Shown: positions 1-10,148 of the stretch, in pieces
Numbering within the stretch: the stretch's first letter is position 1
Layout: every line of letters starts with the position of its first letter
Source: Mesobacillus boroniphilus
GTDB taxonomy: Bacteria; Bacillota; Bacilli; Bacillales; Cytobacillaceae
Assembly: GCF_018424685.1 (NCBI RefSeq)
Contig: NZ_QTKX01000001.1
Span: forward strand, 496,001 to 560,000
Direction: 5' to 3'
DNA length: 64,000 nt
Translations under genes and position numbers: made by a program
Notes under the pieces: generated by a model
Told to the model about the DNA's origin: nothing
The model's input: only the letters and a program-made list of their open reading frames with translations
Databases searched by the model: none

Positions 1-918
<918 letters not shown>

Positions 919-921
919 GCC

Positions 922-1899
922 ATGGCTCAAATGACAATGATTCAAGCAATTACAGACGCTCTTCGCGTAGAGATGAAGAACGATCCAAACGTACTTGTAT
1001 TCGGGGAAGACGTAGGCGTTAACGGCGGTGTATTCCGTGCGACTGAAGGCCTTCAAAATGAATTTGGAGAAGACCGTGTATTTGATACACCGCTAGCAGA
1101 ATCCGGAATTGGCGGATTGGCGATTGGTCTTGCGCTTCAAGGTTACCGTCCTGTTCCTGAAATCCAATTCTTCGGCTTTGTTTTCGAAGTAATGGATTCT
1201 ATTGCAGGGCAAATGGCTCGTATGCGCTACCGTTCAGGCGGCCGCTACAGCTCACCAGTAACAATCCGTTCACCATTTGGCGGTGGCGTACATACTCCAG
1301 AGATGCACGCTGACAGCCTTGAAGGAATGGTTGCACAGCAGCCGGGCCTAAAGGTCGTTATCCCATCAACTCCATATGATGCAAAAGGATTACTGATTTC
1401 ATCCATCCGTGATAACGATCCAGTCATTTTCCTTGAGCACATGAAGCTTTACCGCTCTTTCCGTCAGGAAGTACCGGAAGAAGAATACACAATTCCGCTA
1501 GGAAAAGCAGATGTTAAGCGTGAAGGAAAAGACCTGTCCATTATTACTTATGGTGCAATGGTTCACGAATCATTAAAAGCAGCTGAAGAGCTTGAAAAAG
1601 ACGGATACTCTGTAGAAGTAATCGACTTAAGAACAGTAATGCCTTTCGACATTGAAACAATCATTGCTTCTGTTGAAAAAACAGGAAGAGCAATTGTTGT
1701 GCAGGAAGCTCAAAAACAGGCTGGTATGGCTGGACAGATTGTTGCAGAAATCAACGATCGTGCAATCCTTAGCCTTGAGGCACCAGTATTGCGTGTAGCA
1801 GCTCCAGATACAGTTTTTGCATTCTCTCAAGCAGAATCTGTTTGGCTGCCTAACTACAAAGATGTAATTGCAACAGCTAAAAAAGTACTTACATTCTAA
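922..1899 (+). CDS. pdhB: Pyruvate dehydrogenase E1 component, beta subunit
   Basis: Second half of the E1 heterotetramer. 325 residues, the usual family length. The transketolase-like pyrimidine-binding domain covers about residues 4-180 ([24 protein letters not shown]), and the transketolase C-terminal domain about 195-317 (DLRTVMPFD). The ATG has a GAGAAGGAG site 12 bp upstream inside pdhA. A 50-bp gap with its own AGGAGGG separates it from pdhC, consistent with one operon transcript. Confidence 0.97.
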   Translation: MAQMTMIQAITDALRVEMKNDPNVLVFGEDVGVNGGVFRATEGLQNEFGEDRVFDTPLAESGIGGLAIGLALQGYRPVPEIQFFGFVFEVMDSIAGQMARMRYRSGGRYSSPVTIRSPFGGGVHTPEMHADSLEGMVAQQPGLKVVIPSTPYDAKGLLISSIRDNDPVIFLEHMKLYRSFRQEVPEEEYTIPLGKADVKREGKDLSIITYGAMVHESLKAAEELEKDGYSVEVIDLRTVMPFDIETIIASVEKTGRAIVVQEAQKQAGMAGQIVAEINDRAILSLEAPVLRVAAPDTVFAFSQAESVWLPNYKDVIATAKKVLTF

Positions 1900-1949
1900 T
1901 TAAATGCTGAAATTATAAAGTTTGAAAAAACTTAGGAGGGTGAATTCCA

Positions 1950-3326
1950 TTGGCATTCCAATTTAAGCTGCCAGACATCGGTGAAGGTATTCACGAAGGT
2001 GAAATAGTCAAGTGGTTCGTGAAGCCTGGCGAAAAAGTTCAGGAAGACGATGTACTTTGCGAAGTGCAAAATGACAAAGCGGTTGTTGAAATTCCTTCAC
2101 CTGTCGCTGGTACAGTCGAAGAAGTTTTAGTAGAAGAAGGAACAGTAGCAACAGTAGGACAGGTTCTTGTAACGTTCGATGCTCCTGGCTACGAGCACCT
2201 TAAATTCAAAGGTGAAGAAGAGGATGCTCCTGCTGAGCAGCCTAAACAGGAAAAGACAGAAGCACAGGTTCAGTCTACAATGGAATCTGGTCAAAAAATT
2301 GAAAAAGAAGCAGCAGATGCTCCTGCTCCTGCAGGTCAGACTGGTGCTGGCGCAGCGGCTGCACCACAAGCTGAGGTTGATCCTGACCGCCGAATCGTCG
2401 CAATGCCATCAGTCCGTAAGTACGCGCGTGAAAAAGGCGTTGATATCCGTCAGGTTGCTGGTTCAGGCAAGAATGGCCGCATCGTTAAAGATGATATCGA
2501 CAACTTCCTAAGCGGAGGCGCTCCTGCAGCGGCTGCACCGCAAGCAGATCAAGCTCAGGCAGCTCAAGCTGAAGCTGAAGAGGCACCAAAAGCCGCAGCG
2601 GCTCAGGCTATTCCAGAAGGACAATATCCTGAAACGCGCGAAAAAATGAGCGGAATCAGAAAAGCAATCGCTAAGGCAATGGTTAACTCCAAGCATACAG
2701 CTCCACACGTTACTTTGATGGACGAAGTAGACGTAACGAAGCTTGTCGCACATCGCAAGAAGTTCAAAGAAGTTGCTGCAGAAAAAGGAATCAAGCTTAC
2801 ATTCCTTCCTTATGTGGTAAAAGCATTAACAAGCGCATTGCGTGAATACCCAGCGTTGAACACATCTCTTGATGATGCAACAAGCGAAATCGTTCACAAG
2901 CACTATTATAATATTGGTATTGCAGCAGACACAGAAAAAGGCCTGCTTGTACCAGTTGTAAAAGACGCTGACCGTAAATCTGTGTTCTCTATCTCTAATG
3001 AGATCAATGAACTTGCAGGCAAAGCTCGTGATGGCAAGCTTGCGCCAGATGAAATGAAGGGTGCTTCTTGCACAATCACGAACATCGGATCTGCTGGCGG
3101 ACAATGGTTCACACCAGTTATCAACCATCCAGAAGTAGCGATCCTGGGAATTGGCCGAATTGCTGAAAAGCCAGTAGTTAAAGAGGGGGAAATTGTAGCT
3201 GCTCCTGTACTAGCGCTTTCTCTAAGCTTCGACCACCGCATGATCGACGGCGCTACTGCACAGCACGCTTTGAATCACATCAAGCGCCTTTTGAACGATC
3301 CAGAACTATTGTTAATGGAGGGGTAA
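1950..3326 (+). CDS. pdhC: Dihydrolipoyl acetyltransferase E2 of pyruvate dehydrogenase
   Basis: E2 core of the PDH complex; it passes the acetyl group from lipoate to CoA. Domain order: one lipoyl domain (about 3-76) with the lipoylated lysine at K43 in QNDKAVVE; an Ala/Pro/Gln linker; the peripheral subunit-binding domain (about 148-187, [10 protein letters not shown]); a second Ala-rich linker; and the catalytic trimer domain (about 230-458) ending with the active-site region [10 protein letters not shown]. Start is TTG, 10 bp after AGGAGGG, giving the conserved [13 protein letters not shown]. 458 residues with a single lipoyl domain, as in other Bacillus E2p. Confidence 0.97.
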   Translation: MAFQFKLPDIGEGIHEGEIVKWFVKPGEKVQEDDVLCEVQNDKAVVEIPSPVAGTVEEVLVEEGTVATVGQVLVTFDAPGYEHLKFKGEEEDAPAEQPKQEKTEAQVQSTMESGQKIEKEAADAPAPAGQTGAGAAAAPQAEVDPDRRIVAMPSVRKYAREKGVDIRQVAGSGKNGRIVKDDIDNFLSGGAPAAAAPQADQAQAAQAEAEEAPKAAAAQAIPEGQYPETREKMSGIRKAIAKAMVNSKHTAPHVTLMDEVDVTKLVAHRKKFKEVAAEKGIKLTFLPYVVKALTSALREYPALNTSLDDATSEIVHKHYYNIGIAADTEKGLLVPVVKDADRKSVFSISNEINELAGKARDGKLAPDEMKGASCTITNIGSAGGQWFTPVINHPEVAILGIGRIAEKPVVKEGEIVAAPVLALSLSFDHRMIDGATAQHALNHIKRLLNDPELLLMEG

Positions 3327-3329
3327 TAA

Positions 3330-4739
3330 ATGGTAGTAGGAGATTTTCCAATCGAAACTGATACTCTTGTCATTGGTGCCGGACCTGGCGGATACGTGGC
3401 AGCGATTCGCGCTGCCCAGCTAGGTCAAAAAGTAACAATCGTAGAAAAAGCAACTCTTGGCGGAGTGTGCCTGAACGTGGGATGTATTCCTTCAAAAGCT
3501 TTGATCTCAGCAGGTCACAGGTACGAAAACGCTTTGCACTCTGAAGACATGGGTATCAAAGCGGAAAACGTAACGCTTGATTTCTCTAAAGTTCAGGAGT
3601 TTAAGGCTGGAGTAGTCAAAAAATTGACTGGCGGAGTCGAAGGTCTATTGAAGGGTAACAAAATCGATATCGTAAGTGGTGAAGCTTATTTTGTCGATTC
3701 CAATACGATTCGTGTAATGGATGAAAATTCAGCCCAGACATATACTTTCAAAAATGCGATCATCGCTACTGGATCTCGTCCAATCGAGATTCCAGCGTTC
3801 AAATACTCCAAGCGCGTGCTTGATTCTACTGGAGCACTTAATCTTCAAGAGCTTCCAGAGAGCATTGTTGTTATTGGTGGCGGGTACATTGGTACGGAGC
3901 TAGGTGGAGCATACGCAAGCTTTGGAACTAAAGTAACCATTCTTGAAGGTGCAGACGAAATCCTTAATGGATTCGAAAAGCAGATGTCAGCTCTAGTAAA
4001 ACGCAACCTGAAGAAGAAGGGTGCAGAAATCATTACTAAGGCACTTGCTAAAGGTGTCGAAGAAACTGACTCTGGCGTCACTGTTAAGTATGAAGCAAAC
4101 GGTGAAGAGAAGAAAATCGAAGCAGACTACGTGTTTGTAATGGTAGGGAGAAAGCCTAACACTGACGAACTAGGCCTTGAGCAAGTTGGCATCGAGATGT
4201 CTGACCGTGGCGTTATCAAAATTGACAAACAGTGCCGCACAAATGTAAGCAATATCTATGCGATTGGTGACATTGTCGAAGGACCGCCATTAGCCCACAA
4301 AGCATCATACGAAGGTAAAATTGCTGCTGAAGCAATCGCTGGACATCCTTCAGAAATCGACTACCTGGCAATTCCAGCAGTTGTATTCTCTGATCCAGAA
4401 TTAGCGTCAGTTGGCTACTCTGAAAAGGAAGCGAAAGATGCAGGCATCGATATCACAGCATCTAAATTCCCGTTTGCTGCAAATGGCCGTGCACTATCAC
4501 TTAACCAGACAGACGGCTTCTTGAAGCTAATCACGCGCAAAGAAGATGATATTGTAATCGGTGCACAAATCGCTGGCCCGAATGCTTCTGATATGATCGC
4601 AGAGCTTGGTCTTGCAATTGAAGCAGGCATGACTGCTGAAGACCTGGCAATGACAATCCATGCTCACCCAACACTTGGTGAGATTACGATGGAGGCTGCA
4701 GAGGTAGCACTTGGAAATCCAATTCATATCGTAAAATAA
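3330..4739 (+). CDS. pdhD: Dihydrolipoyl dehydrogenase E3
   Basis: FAD-dependent E3 that reoxidises dihydrolipoamide with NAD+, shared by PDH and probably other 2-oxoacid dehydrogenases. The N-terminal FAD site is [12 protein letters not shown]. The redox disulfide is C47/C52 ([13 protein letters not shown]), the NAD-binding site [10 protein letters not shown], the second FAD contact YAIGDI, and the C-terminal catalytic His446-Pro with Glu451 (HPTLGE) completes the active site. Starts 3 bp after pdhC with an overlapping GGAGGGG site. Last gene of the operon; a strong hairpin follows. Confidence 0.97.
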   Translation: MVVGDFPIETDTLVIGAGPGGYVAAIRAAQLGQKVTIVEKATLGGVCLNVGCIPSKALISAGHRYENALHSEDMGIKAENVTLDFSKVQEFKAGVVKKLTGGVEGLLKGNKIDIVSGEAYFVDSNTIRVMDENSAQTYTFKNAIIATGSRPIEIPAFKYSKRVLDSTGALNLQELPESIVVIGGGYIGTELGGAYASFGTKVTILEGADEILNGFEKQMSALVKRNLKKKGAEIITKALAKGVEETDSGVTVKYEANGEEKKIEADYVFVMVGRKPNTDELGLEQVGIEMSDRGVIKIDKQCRTNVSNIYAIGDIVEGPPLAHKASYEGKIAAEAIAGHPSEIDYLAIPAVVFSDPELASVGYSEKEAKDAGIDITASKFPFAANGRALSLNQTDGFLKLITRKEDDIVIGAQIAGPNASDMIAELGLAIEAGMTAEDLAMTIHAHPTLGEITMEAAEVALGNPIHIVK

Positions 4740-4742
4740 ATT

Positions 4743-4780
4743 AAAAAATCCTTTCCTGATTAGATGGAAAGGATTTTTTT
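4743..4780. terminator. Bidirectional terminator between pdhD and slp
   Basis: AAAATCCTTTCC pairs with GGAAAGGATTTT across a short loop. A T-run follows on the + strand, and the A-run on the left serves the convergent minus-strand gene. Confidence 0.9.
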
Positions 4781-5156
4781 ATTCATTATTCAGAGCAGCC
4801 GATAGAGGTTCAATAATTTGTTCCTTCGATACATTGCCATTCACATTGGCAAGGACCTGATCCTGATGGATAATCAGGATTGCCGGGAATTGTTTAACCT
4901 TAAAAAGATCGTAGTATTTATTGGCGTTAGCTGCAGGAATGACAACAATATTATCAAAAGCGGCAGGATATTCTTTCTTTAATTCTATAATGGCATCATA
5001 GTAGGATGCTTCTTGTTTATAGTTTTCATCATCTGAAAAGAAAACGACTTGTTTTATATCTTCATTAAGCTCCAATTCATCTGAATCGTTGACTGGGTTG
5101 CATGAAGCCGTAAGGAATAGGAACGTAGCGACAAAAACAAAAGACAAACTTTTCAT
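4779..5156 (-). CDS. slp: Small lipoprotein, Slp-like
   Basis: 125-residue exported lipoprotein. A hydrophobic signal peptide ends in the lipobox LTASC (Cys at about 19). The mature part (about 30-120) is small and acidic with an alternating alpha/beta pattern reminiscent of a thioredoxin fold (VVFFSDD; FPAILIIHQDQVLANVNG), but it has no CXXC. B. subtilis has the small peptidoglycan-associated lipoprotein gene slp directly after pdhD, so the name rests mainly on position and type. Convergent with pdhD. The thioredoxin-like reading is inference. Confidence 0.7.
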   Translation of the reverse strand: MKSLSFVFVATFLFLTASCNPVNDSDELELNEDIKQVVFFSDDENYKQEASYYDAIIELKKEYPAAFDNIVVIPAANANKYYDLFKVKQFPAILIIHQDQVLANVNGNVSKEQIIEPLSAALNNE

Positions 5157-5378
5157 TTATCTTTGCCTCACTTTTTTTCGGAATGTTGTTTTACTATGAG
5201 TAACAGGTTGTCCATATTCTATCACAGTAATTTCCAAAAGAATGGAATGTTATTGAATTGTTACATAAATGAAAAATATCCTCACCAACCGGACATATAC
5301 TAGTAAAAAGATTTGAATGTTTATTCTATCGTGACATGGGAAAAAGATAATTTAGATATGGTGGTGGAGGATTTGAAG

Positions 5379-5627
5379 GTGTATGCAGTTTTGCTGCTTC
5401 AATTAATTATCTGGAGTGGATATACCTTAATAGAATGGCTATCCAAACACGATCATCCAATTTATAATGGTATTATGTTCTTGGTATTTTTCTATTTAGC
5501 CATAATAATAGGCAATATTATTATGAAGTCGGCAAGGAAAACCTTTTTTATAACGATTTTGAGCCTTGCCATTTATGGATCGTTTCATATGACAATGTCT
5601 TTTATTTCTTTTATTTGGATTTCCTGA
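5379..5627 (+). CDS. Small membrane protein of unknown function
   Basis: 82 residues from a GTG placed 8 bp after GGTGGAGG; an in-frame ATG 66 bp upstream lacks a comparable ribosome binding site. Three hydrophobic segments are visible (about 1-18, 27-46 and 55-80), with a short polar loop WLSKHDHPIYNG between the first two. No family recognised. It stands alone between divergent slp and a deacetylase gene, 72 bp from the next start. Confidence 0.55.
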   Translation: MYAVLLLQLIIWSGYTLIEWLSKHDHPIYNGIMFLVFFYLAIIIGNIIMKSARKTFFITILSLAIYGSFHMTMSFISFIWIS

Positions 5628-5698
5628 AATACTGAGAATGTAAAATATTTAAGCCATCAACTTTTTCATCAAAGATTTACTAGCAGGAGGGGAAAGTC

Positions 5699-6571
5699 TT
5701 GAAAAGAACATTTTTGTTAGCGATTGCAGTGTCATTGATTTTAGCAGGTTGCGGAGCTAAAGAAGAATCACAGAAGTCAAATGGCACAAGTGATGAAGGA
5801 AAAGAACAAGTCCATAAAGAGGAGGAAACTACTGAGGAGAAGCCGAAAACAGATGCTGCACAAGGAGCGGAGGAACCAGCTGAAGATGAAGTAAAGAGCG
5901 AAGAAGTAGTACAAGCGTCACCTCAGTATAAAATGAGCGGCGATTTTTCTATCCAAAATATCGACAACCCAGATGAAAAAATAGTTTTATTGACCATTGA
6001 CGATGCACCGGACAAAAATGCACTTGATATGGCTAAAACGTTAAAAGAGTTAAATGTAAAAGCCATCTTTTTTGTGAATGGCCATTTCCTTGACACTCCT
6101 GAAGAAGGGGAAATCCTGAAGCAGATTCACAAAATGGGCTTTCCGATTGGGAACCATACATATAATCACAAATCTTTGAGAGACTTAACAGAGGAAGAAC
6201 AAAGGAAAGAGATTGTTGACCTTAATGACAGGGTGGAGGAACTCATTGGCGAAAGGCCGCAATTTTTCAGGGCTCCGTTCGGTATGAATACGGATTACAG
6301 CAAACAACTGGCAGCGGATGAAAAAATGCTGCTAATGAATTGGACCTACGGTTATGATTGGGAGAAAGATTATCAATCAAAGGAAGCTCTTGCGGACATT
6401 ATGGTGAATACGCCCTTACTCCGAAATGGGGCGAATTTGCTGATGCATGACAGGAAGTGGACAAGTGAAGCACTAGGGGATATCGTAAAAGGCCTGCAAA
6501 ATAAAGGTTATAAAATCGTTGATCCAACTCAAATCGAAACTCCAGCAAATAAAGAAACGGCTGCTCAATAG
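5699..6571 (+). CDS. Polysaccharide deacetylase (NodB-type) lipoprotein
   Basis: Predicted membrane-anchored, metal-dependent deacetylase acting on cell-wall sugars. TTG start after AGGAGGGG. Lipobox LAGCG (Cys about 18), then an acidic Glu/Lys-rich linker to about residue 75. The NodB domain covers about 95-275: motif 1 is TIDDAP (usual form TFDDGP, both Asp kept), motif 2 NHTYNH supplies the two metal His, motif 3 is RAPFG, motif 4 YGYDW, motif 5 LLMHD. All catalytic and metal ligands are present, so activity is likely. The substrate (peptidoglycan or another polymer) cannot be told. Confidence 0.88.
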   Translation: MKRTFLLAIAVSLILAGCGAKEESQKSNGTSDEGKEQVHKEEETTEEKPKTDAAQGAEEPAEDEVKSEEVVQASPQYKMSGDFSIQNIDNPDEKIVLLTIDDAPDKNALDMAKTLKELNVKAIFFVNGHFLDTPEEGEILKQIHKMGFPIGNHTYNHKSLRDLTEEEQRKEIVDLNDRVEELIGERPQFFRAPFGMNTDYSKQLAADEKMLLMNWTYGYDWEKDYQSKEALADIMVNTPLLRNGANLLMHDRKWTSEALGDIVKGLQNKGYKIVDPTQIETPANKETAAQ

Positions 6572-6582
6572 CAGCCGTTTTT
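6555..6582 (+). terminator. Rho-independent terminator of the deacetylase gene
   Basis: AAACGGCTGCT, loop CAAT, AGCAGCCGTTT, then T residues; the stop codon lies inside the hairpin. Confidence 0.85.
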
Positions 6583-6667
6583 GATGTTTTAAAAAGTCAA
6601 TCGGTGCGAACTATTTGAGTTCCGTATGCTGCGGAACCAGGAAAGTGTTTTTAGAGCGAAAATGTCT

Positions 6668-7102
6668 TTATTTGCGTGGATAGAAATACATAACCCTTCC
6701 ATTGAATAAATGAAGCTCGCCCTGCAATTTTTTACCGATGAATTTACTGAATTCATTTGCTTTTCCCTTGTCCCCGGCTGTAGCTGTTGGAGGAAGGGTG
6801 ATTTGTATGTATGATTGCTCGCGTTCTGTACCTTCTTCATCGACAACTTTTTCTTTATCAACGCCAATTAGAATTGCATTATAACGGTCTTGGGATGATT
6901 GCAGATAAAACCATGTGCCTTTCCCATCCTCTTTTTCCTTGAGGTCATAAGGAAATGCGGAATTTTCATAATTCCAATCAACCTGGTCACCTGTTTTAGC
7001 CGTTATTTCCTTATAGTAATTAAATAAATCCTTTAGTTCTTCGGTGGAAATGGCTTGCTGAGATGATGATGGAACAAGTTTGATATAAGCATTACTAGAC
7101 AT
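6668..7102 (-). CDS. DUF1885-like conserved hypothetical protein
   Basis: 144-residue soluble protein without signal or membrane segment. The pattern YIKLVPSSSQQAISTEELKDLFNYY, followed by a beta-rich second half ending in VMYFYP, resembles the small Bacillaceae family of unknown function DUF1885. Start ATG follows GGGGATTGG. It is convergent with the deacetylase and divergent from the next gene. The family assignment is from memory of the sequence type and is only moderately secure; function unknown. Confidence 0.6.
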   Translation of the reverse strand: MSSNAYIKLVPSSSQQAISTEELKDLFNYYKEITAKTGDQVDWNYENSAFPYDLKEKEDGKGTWFYLQSSQDRYNAILIGVDKEKVVDEEGTEREQSYIQITLPPTATAGDKGKANEFSKFIGKKLQGELHLFNGRVMYFYPRK

Positions 7103-7262
7103 CGTCCAATCCCCTTTTCCTATCTATTCTTCATCATTTTATCACTCCTGAAAAAGCATTGACAATAGAATAAGTGCTTTTTAGCTTCTTACGCGCTTGC
7201 CTTTTTGACATAAATAAATTATAATAATATTCTAAATATTAAATTAAAAAAGGAGGAGGCAT

Positions 7263-7562
7263 ATGGAACTATTCGAAAAGCTTTATGATGAGCACGAAAA
7301 GGTTCACGTCAGGTTTGTGGGGTTCACTACTTATGATACTCGTTATGACTTTGGGATCGTGTCTACAAATATGTTTTTCGGAAAACCTCTTGTAGTCTGC
7401 ATGCAGACGGGGCGTTCAGCACTCCTCGACCCTAAGGACATAGAAGACGTAGAATATTTGCAGAAAGCATTCCATATTACAGAAGTCCGGCAGGCTGAGG
7501 ACCTTGCATTATTTTTCAATGAAGAATTGCCAACAGCCCCGTTCCAGACTCAATATGAATAA
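7263..7562 (+). CDS. DUF3055-like conserved hypothetical protein
   Basis: 99-residue protein starting with ATG after AAGGAGGAGGC. Conserved-looking core VRFVGFTTYDTRYDFGIV, then NMFFGKPLVVCMQTGRS and an acidic C-terminus. It matches my recollection of the DUF3055 family common in Bacillus and Staphylococcus. No catalytic motif recognised. Single gene closed by a hairpin terminator. Confidence 0.6.
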   Translation: MELFEKLYDEHEKVHVRFVGFTTYDTRYDFGIVSTNMFFGKPLVVCMQTGRSALLDPKDIEDVEYLQKAFHITEVRQAEDLALFFNEELPTAPFQTQYE

Positions 7563-7576
7563 GCGGGAGACGAGAG

Positions 7577-7599
7577 CAGGCCAAAAAGGCCTGTTTTTT
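7577..7599 (+). terminator. Terminator after the DUF3055-like gene
   Basis: CAGGCC, loop AAAAA, GGCCTG, then six T. Confidence 0.85.
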
Positions 7600-7664
7600 G
7601 GTTTGCGGTAATTACTTGAGGAAAAGTTCTTAATGGGCATCTACAAAATAACTCTCACCTAAAA

Positions 7665-7675
7665 AGTGTCATACT
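7665..7675 (+). promoter_or_regulatory. Distal CcpN-like box upstream of SR1
   Basis: AGTGTCATACT matches the CcpN consensus TRTGHYATAYW at 10 of 11 positions. It lies about 125 bp upstream of the SR1 start, further than the two proximal boxes, so it is the least certain of the three. Confidence 0.35.
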
Positions 7676-7737
7676 AATTGTTTGTATAACATATATTGTG
7701 GGTACATATAACATAAATTACCTCATAAAAAAATAAA

Positions 7738-7748
7738 AGTGTTATACA
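7738..7748 (+). promoter_or_regulatory. CcpN operator box upstream of the SR1 -35
   Basis: AGTGTTATACA matches TRTGHYATAYW at 10 of 11 positions, 8 bp upstream of the -35 hexamer. CcpN is the repressor of gluconeogenic genes and of sr1 in B. subtilis under glycolytic conditions. Confidence 0.6.
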
Positions 7749-7756
7749 GTTTAGGC

Positions 7757-7785
7757 TTGAAATCTAAATAGTGTTATATTATTAT
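7757..7785 (+). promoter_or_regulatory. SigA promoter of SR1 with an overlapping CcpN box
   Basis: TTGAAA (7757-7762), 17-bp spacer, TATTAT (7780-7785); start expected near 7792. A second CcpN-like box AGTGTTATATT (7770-7780) lies across the spacer end and the first base of the -10, so bound repressor would contact the RNA polymerase site directly. Confidence 0.7.
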
Positions 7786-7799
7786 AGACTTAGATATTG

Positions 7800-7813
7800 A
7801 TAAAGCGCTTTCA
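7800..7813 (+). promoter_or_regulatory. cre-like CcpA site at the SR1 start
   Basis: ATAAAGCGCTTTCA agrees with TGWAARCGYTWNCW at 12 of 14 positions and contains the perfect palindrome AAAGCGCTTT. It sits at about +8 to +21, where bound CcpA would block transcription. Confidence 0.5.
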
Positions 7814-7842
7814 AAAATCAAAACGAAAAGGAGTTTGAAAAT

Positions 7843-7965
7843 ATGGGCACAATCGTTTGTCAAACTTGCAATGCTACAATTGACCATTTCGAAGATGAGA
7901 AAGTAACGGTATTATATTCAAAAAAATGCAACTGCTGCGACCATGAAGGTGCAGAAGAAAGATAA
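7843..7965 (+). CDS. sr1P: SR1P, GapA-binding peptide encoded by SR1
   Basis: 40 residues starting MGTIVCQTC and containing DHFEDEKVTVLY, then a second Cys cluster CNCC and DHEG. The four to five Cys suggest metal binding. In B. subtilis SR1P binds GapA and promotes its interaction with RNase J1. ATG lies 8 bp after AAAAGGAG. Most of SR1 is taken up by this reading frame and its leader. Confidence 0.88.
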   Translation: MGTIVCQTCNATIDHFEDEKVTVLYSKKCNCCDHEGAEER

Positions 7966-7975
7966 GAATAGATAA

Positions 7976-8008
7976 AAGGGCATGCATACTGCATGCCCTT
8001 CTTTTTTA
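7976..8008 (+). terminator. SR1 terminator
   Basis: AAGGGCATGCA, loop TAC, TGCATGCCCTT, then a T-rich tail. Confidence 0.9.
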
Positions 8009-8039
8009 CAAGATAAGAAAGTGTAGATTTTCACTTCGA

Positions 8040-8460
8040 GAATTGTCTAGCTCCAGCGCCTAGCCCCTCGAGTCGCTTGTCTAGCTGCGGCTCCTAACTC
8101 CTCGAGACGCTTCGGTCCTGCCAATGAAGTCAAAGACCGACTTCACTGGCAAGCCCTCCAGCGCTTGTCGGAGTTGGGCAGTCGCCTCCGCATTTCGATT
8201 TGTCTAGTGTCGCCTCCTAGAAACTCCGAAATTTCAACTCCACCGGCAGAAGCAAAAAGCGCTTCTTTGTCGGAGTCTCCAGTTTCTGCGTTTCTGGGCA
8301 GTCGGCTATACATTTCAGTTGAGGTCCGCCCAGTGAAGTCAAAGAACGACTTCACTGGGCGGACCTCCGTGGCACACGATGTGCTAGACCCGCCAGCCAC
8401 AGGACGTGGCGCTTTCAGGCGGGCAGCGCTTGTCGGGCTCACCAAGGCGGTTGCGCTTTT
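8040..8460. repeat. Dispersed GC-rich hairpin repeat, longest copy (A)
   Basis: About 420 bp filling the gap between SR1 and the speA stop. It opens with CTAGCTCCAGCGCCTAGCC and carries modules also seen at 11.6, 33.1, 35.0 and 42.7 kb. It contains a perfect 19-bp inverted repeat (8322-8340 with 8348-8366, loop AAAGAAC), a degenerate copy of the same hairpin at about 8113-8158, a hairpin with loop AAAAAGC near 8240-8280, and nested pairs CCCGCC/GGCGGG and CCAC/GTGG near 8390-8425. Base composition is much richer in G+C than its surroundings. Both strands have frames of about 100 codons, but these are not gene-like. Confidence 0.75.
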
Positions 8461-8461
8461 C

Positions 8462-9931
8462 TTATCTGATTGCTTTGTGTTCTTTTATCACCCTGAATGA
8501 TTTCATTTCATCATCTTCTGGTCCTTGTACAGGAAGGCCGGCTTCCATATTGGTCTTGATATATACAAGGTTTTCTTCTGTGATGATTTCTCCTGGTATG
8601 AAAATTGGAATTCCAGGTGGATATACCATAACGAATTCTGCAATGATCCGTCCCTCTGATTCTTCGACAGGCACCACTTCAGTATCTGCGTAGAAAGCAT
8701 CCCTAGGTGTCAACGCCAATAATGGAATGTCCGGTAGCATAACTTCAGCATGTACTTTCTCTGCAAGATGATGGAATTCTTTTGAAAGTTCACGTAAGGC
8801 CTGAACAAGAATTTCAGCTTCCTTTTGAGTGTCACCAGGGGTGATGATGCAAAGGATATTGTACAAATCTGAAAGTTCAACTTCGATATTGTATTTCTCG
8901 CGAAGCCATTTTTCGACCTCATATCCAGTAATATTTAAATCTTTAATGCTTATTAGTACTTTTGTTGGGTCAAAGTCATAAGTAGCGTTCGTACCCAGCA
9001 AGTCTTCTCCTGGACAGTAAAGATGCTCGATGTCATTGACTTGACCACGGATCCATTTTGCCAATTTAATGGTGCGGTCGATGATTTCTCTTCCTTCAAT
9101 AGACAGCCTTCTTCTTGCAGTATCCAGTGATGCGAGCAAGAGGTATGAAGTAGAGGTAGTTGTCAGCATGCTGATGATTGATTGTACGCGTTTTGAAGAT
9201 ACCAAACCTTCTTTTACATTCAGGATCGAGCTTTGTGTCATTGATCCGCCAAGCTTATGAACGCTCGTTGCTGCCATGTCAGCACCAGCCTGCATTGCTG
9301 AAAGCGGGAGGTCTTCATGGAAGTGGATATGGACGCCATGCGCTTCATCAACCAGGACTGGAACATCGTATGAGTGGGCAATCTCAACGATTTTTTTCAG
9401 GTCAGCTGCAAAGCCGAAATACGTTGGGTTGATTACAAGCAGACCTTTTGCATCTGGATGCTGTTCAAGAGCCTTCTCGACGGAATCAGTTGAGATGCCG
9501 TGAGAAATTCCGAGCTTTTTATCAATTTCAGGGTGGATAAAGATTGGAATGGCACCTGAAAAAACAATAGCCGACATAATCGATTTATGCACGTTCCTTG
9601 GAACGATGATCTTGTCCCCAGGTCCGCACACAGTCATGATCATCGTCATGATCGCGCCGCTCGTTCCCTGTACAGAGAAGAAAGTATGATCTGCACCAAA
9701 TGCTTCAGCGGCAAGTTCCTGGGCTTGCTTAATGATGCCCTTAGGGGAATGCAGGTCATCGAGAGGCCCGATGTTGATCAAATCGATGGATAATGCATTA
9801 TCACCTATGAACTCTCTGAATTCTGGATCAATCCCGCTACCTTTTTTATGGCCGGGAATATGGAACTGAATCGGATTCTTTTCTGCGTGCTTTAATAGGC
9901 TGGTAAACAATGGTGTTTCTTTTTGTGACAA
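8462..9931 (-). CDS. speA: Arginine decarboxylase (Orn/Lys/Arg decarboxylase family)
   Basis: PLP enzyme forming agmatine from arginine, the first step of spermidine synthesis in Bacillus. 489 residues, family length. The major domain has the PLP-binding DEAH (195-198) and the Schiff-base lysine K226 in SVHKLGGSMTQSS; the C-terminal domain includes YPPGIPIFIPGE. Start is TTG, 10 bp after AAGAGGTG. The neighbouring SR1 RNA is conserved in B. subtilis. Paralogous lysine decarboxylases look alike, so substrate is inferred from synteny. Confidence 0.9.
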   Translation of the reverse strand: MSQKETPLFTSLLKHAEKNPIQFHIPGHKKGSGIDPEFREFIGDNALSIDLINIGPLDDLHSPKGIIKQAQELAAEAFGADHTFFSVQGTSGAIMTMIMTVCGPGDKIIVPRNVHKSIMSAIVFSGAIPIFIHPEIDKKLGISHGISTDSVEKALEQHPDAKGLLVINPTYFGFAADLKKIVEIAHSYDVPVLVDEAHGVHIHFHEDLPLSAMQAGADMAATSVHKLGGSMTQSSILNVKEGLVSSKRVQSIISMLTTTSTSYLLLASLDTARRRLSIEGREIIDRTIKLAKWIRGQVNDIEHLYCPGEDLLGTNATYDFDPTKVLISIKDLNITGYEVEKWLREKYNIEVELSDLYNILCIITPGDTQKEAEILVQALRELSKEFHHLAEKVHAEVMLPDIPLLALTPRDAFYADTEVVPVEESEGRIIAEFVMVYPPGIPIFIPGEIITEENLVYIKTNMEAGLPVQGPEDDEMKSFRVIKEHKAIR

Positions 9932-10148
9932 TGGATGATCACACCTCTTTATGTTATTGGATTTCCTTGTTTATAGGTTATGATTAGCTTTTGAAAAAAT
10001 AAAACACATGCATTATAGCACTAATCAAGGTGTTTGCAAAGAAAATCAGAATATCAAGAATAACGTGATACGAAATTTTTGGAAACAGGAAAAAGAGCTG
10101 TGATAATAGAAGTAATATTAATGAAACAATTATGAGGGGGATGAGAAT

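Larger units (their letters stand above)
7792..8008 (+). ncRNA. sr1: SR1 dual-function regulatory RNA
   Basis: About 215 nt from the predicted start to the terminator, close to the 205 nt of B. subtilis SR1. In B. subtilis SR1 pairs with ahrC mRNA, lowering arginine-catabolism activation, and also encodes SR1P. Supporting evidence here: the encoded peptide is clearly SR1P, the locus is next to speA as in B. subtilis, and the promoter carries CcpN-like boxes. The 3' half (after 7966) is short and mostly terminator. Base pairing with ahrC cannot be tested because ahrC is not in the window. Confidence 0.8.

Noticed and set aside
8165..8500. Reading frames of about 100 codons on both strands of repeat copy A
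   Set aside because: They arise from high G+C and few stops, overlap the speA end, lack ribosome sites and differ from frames in copy B.
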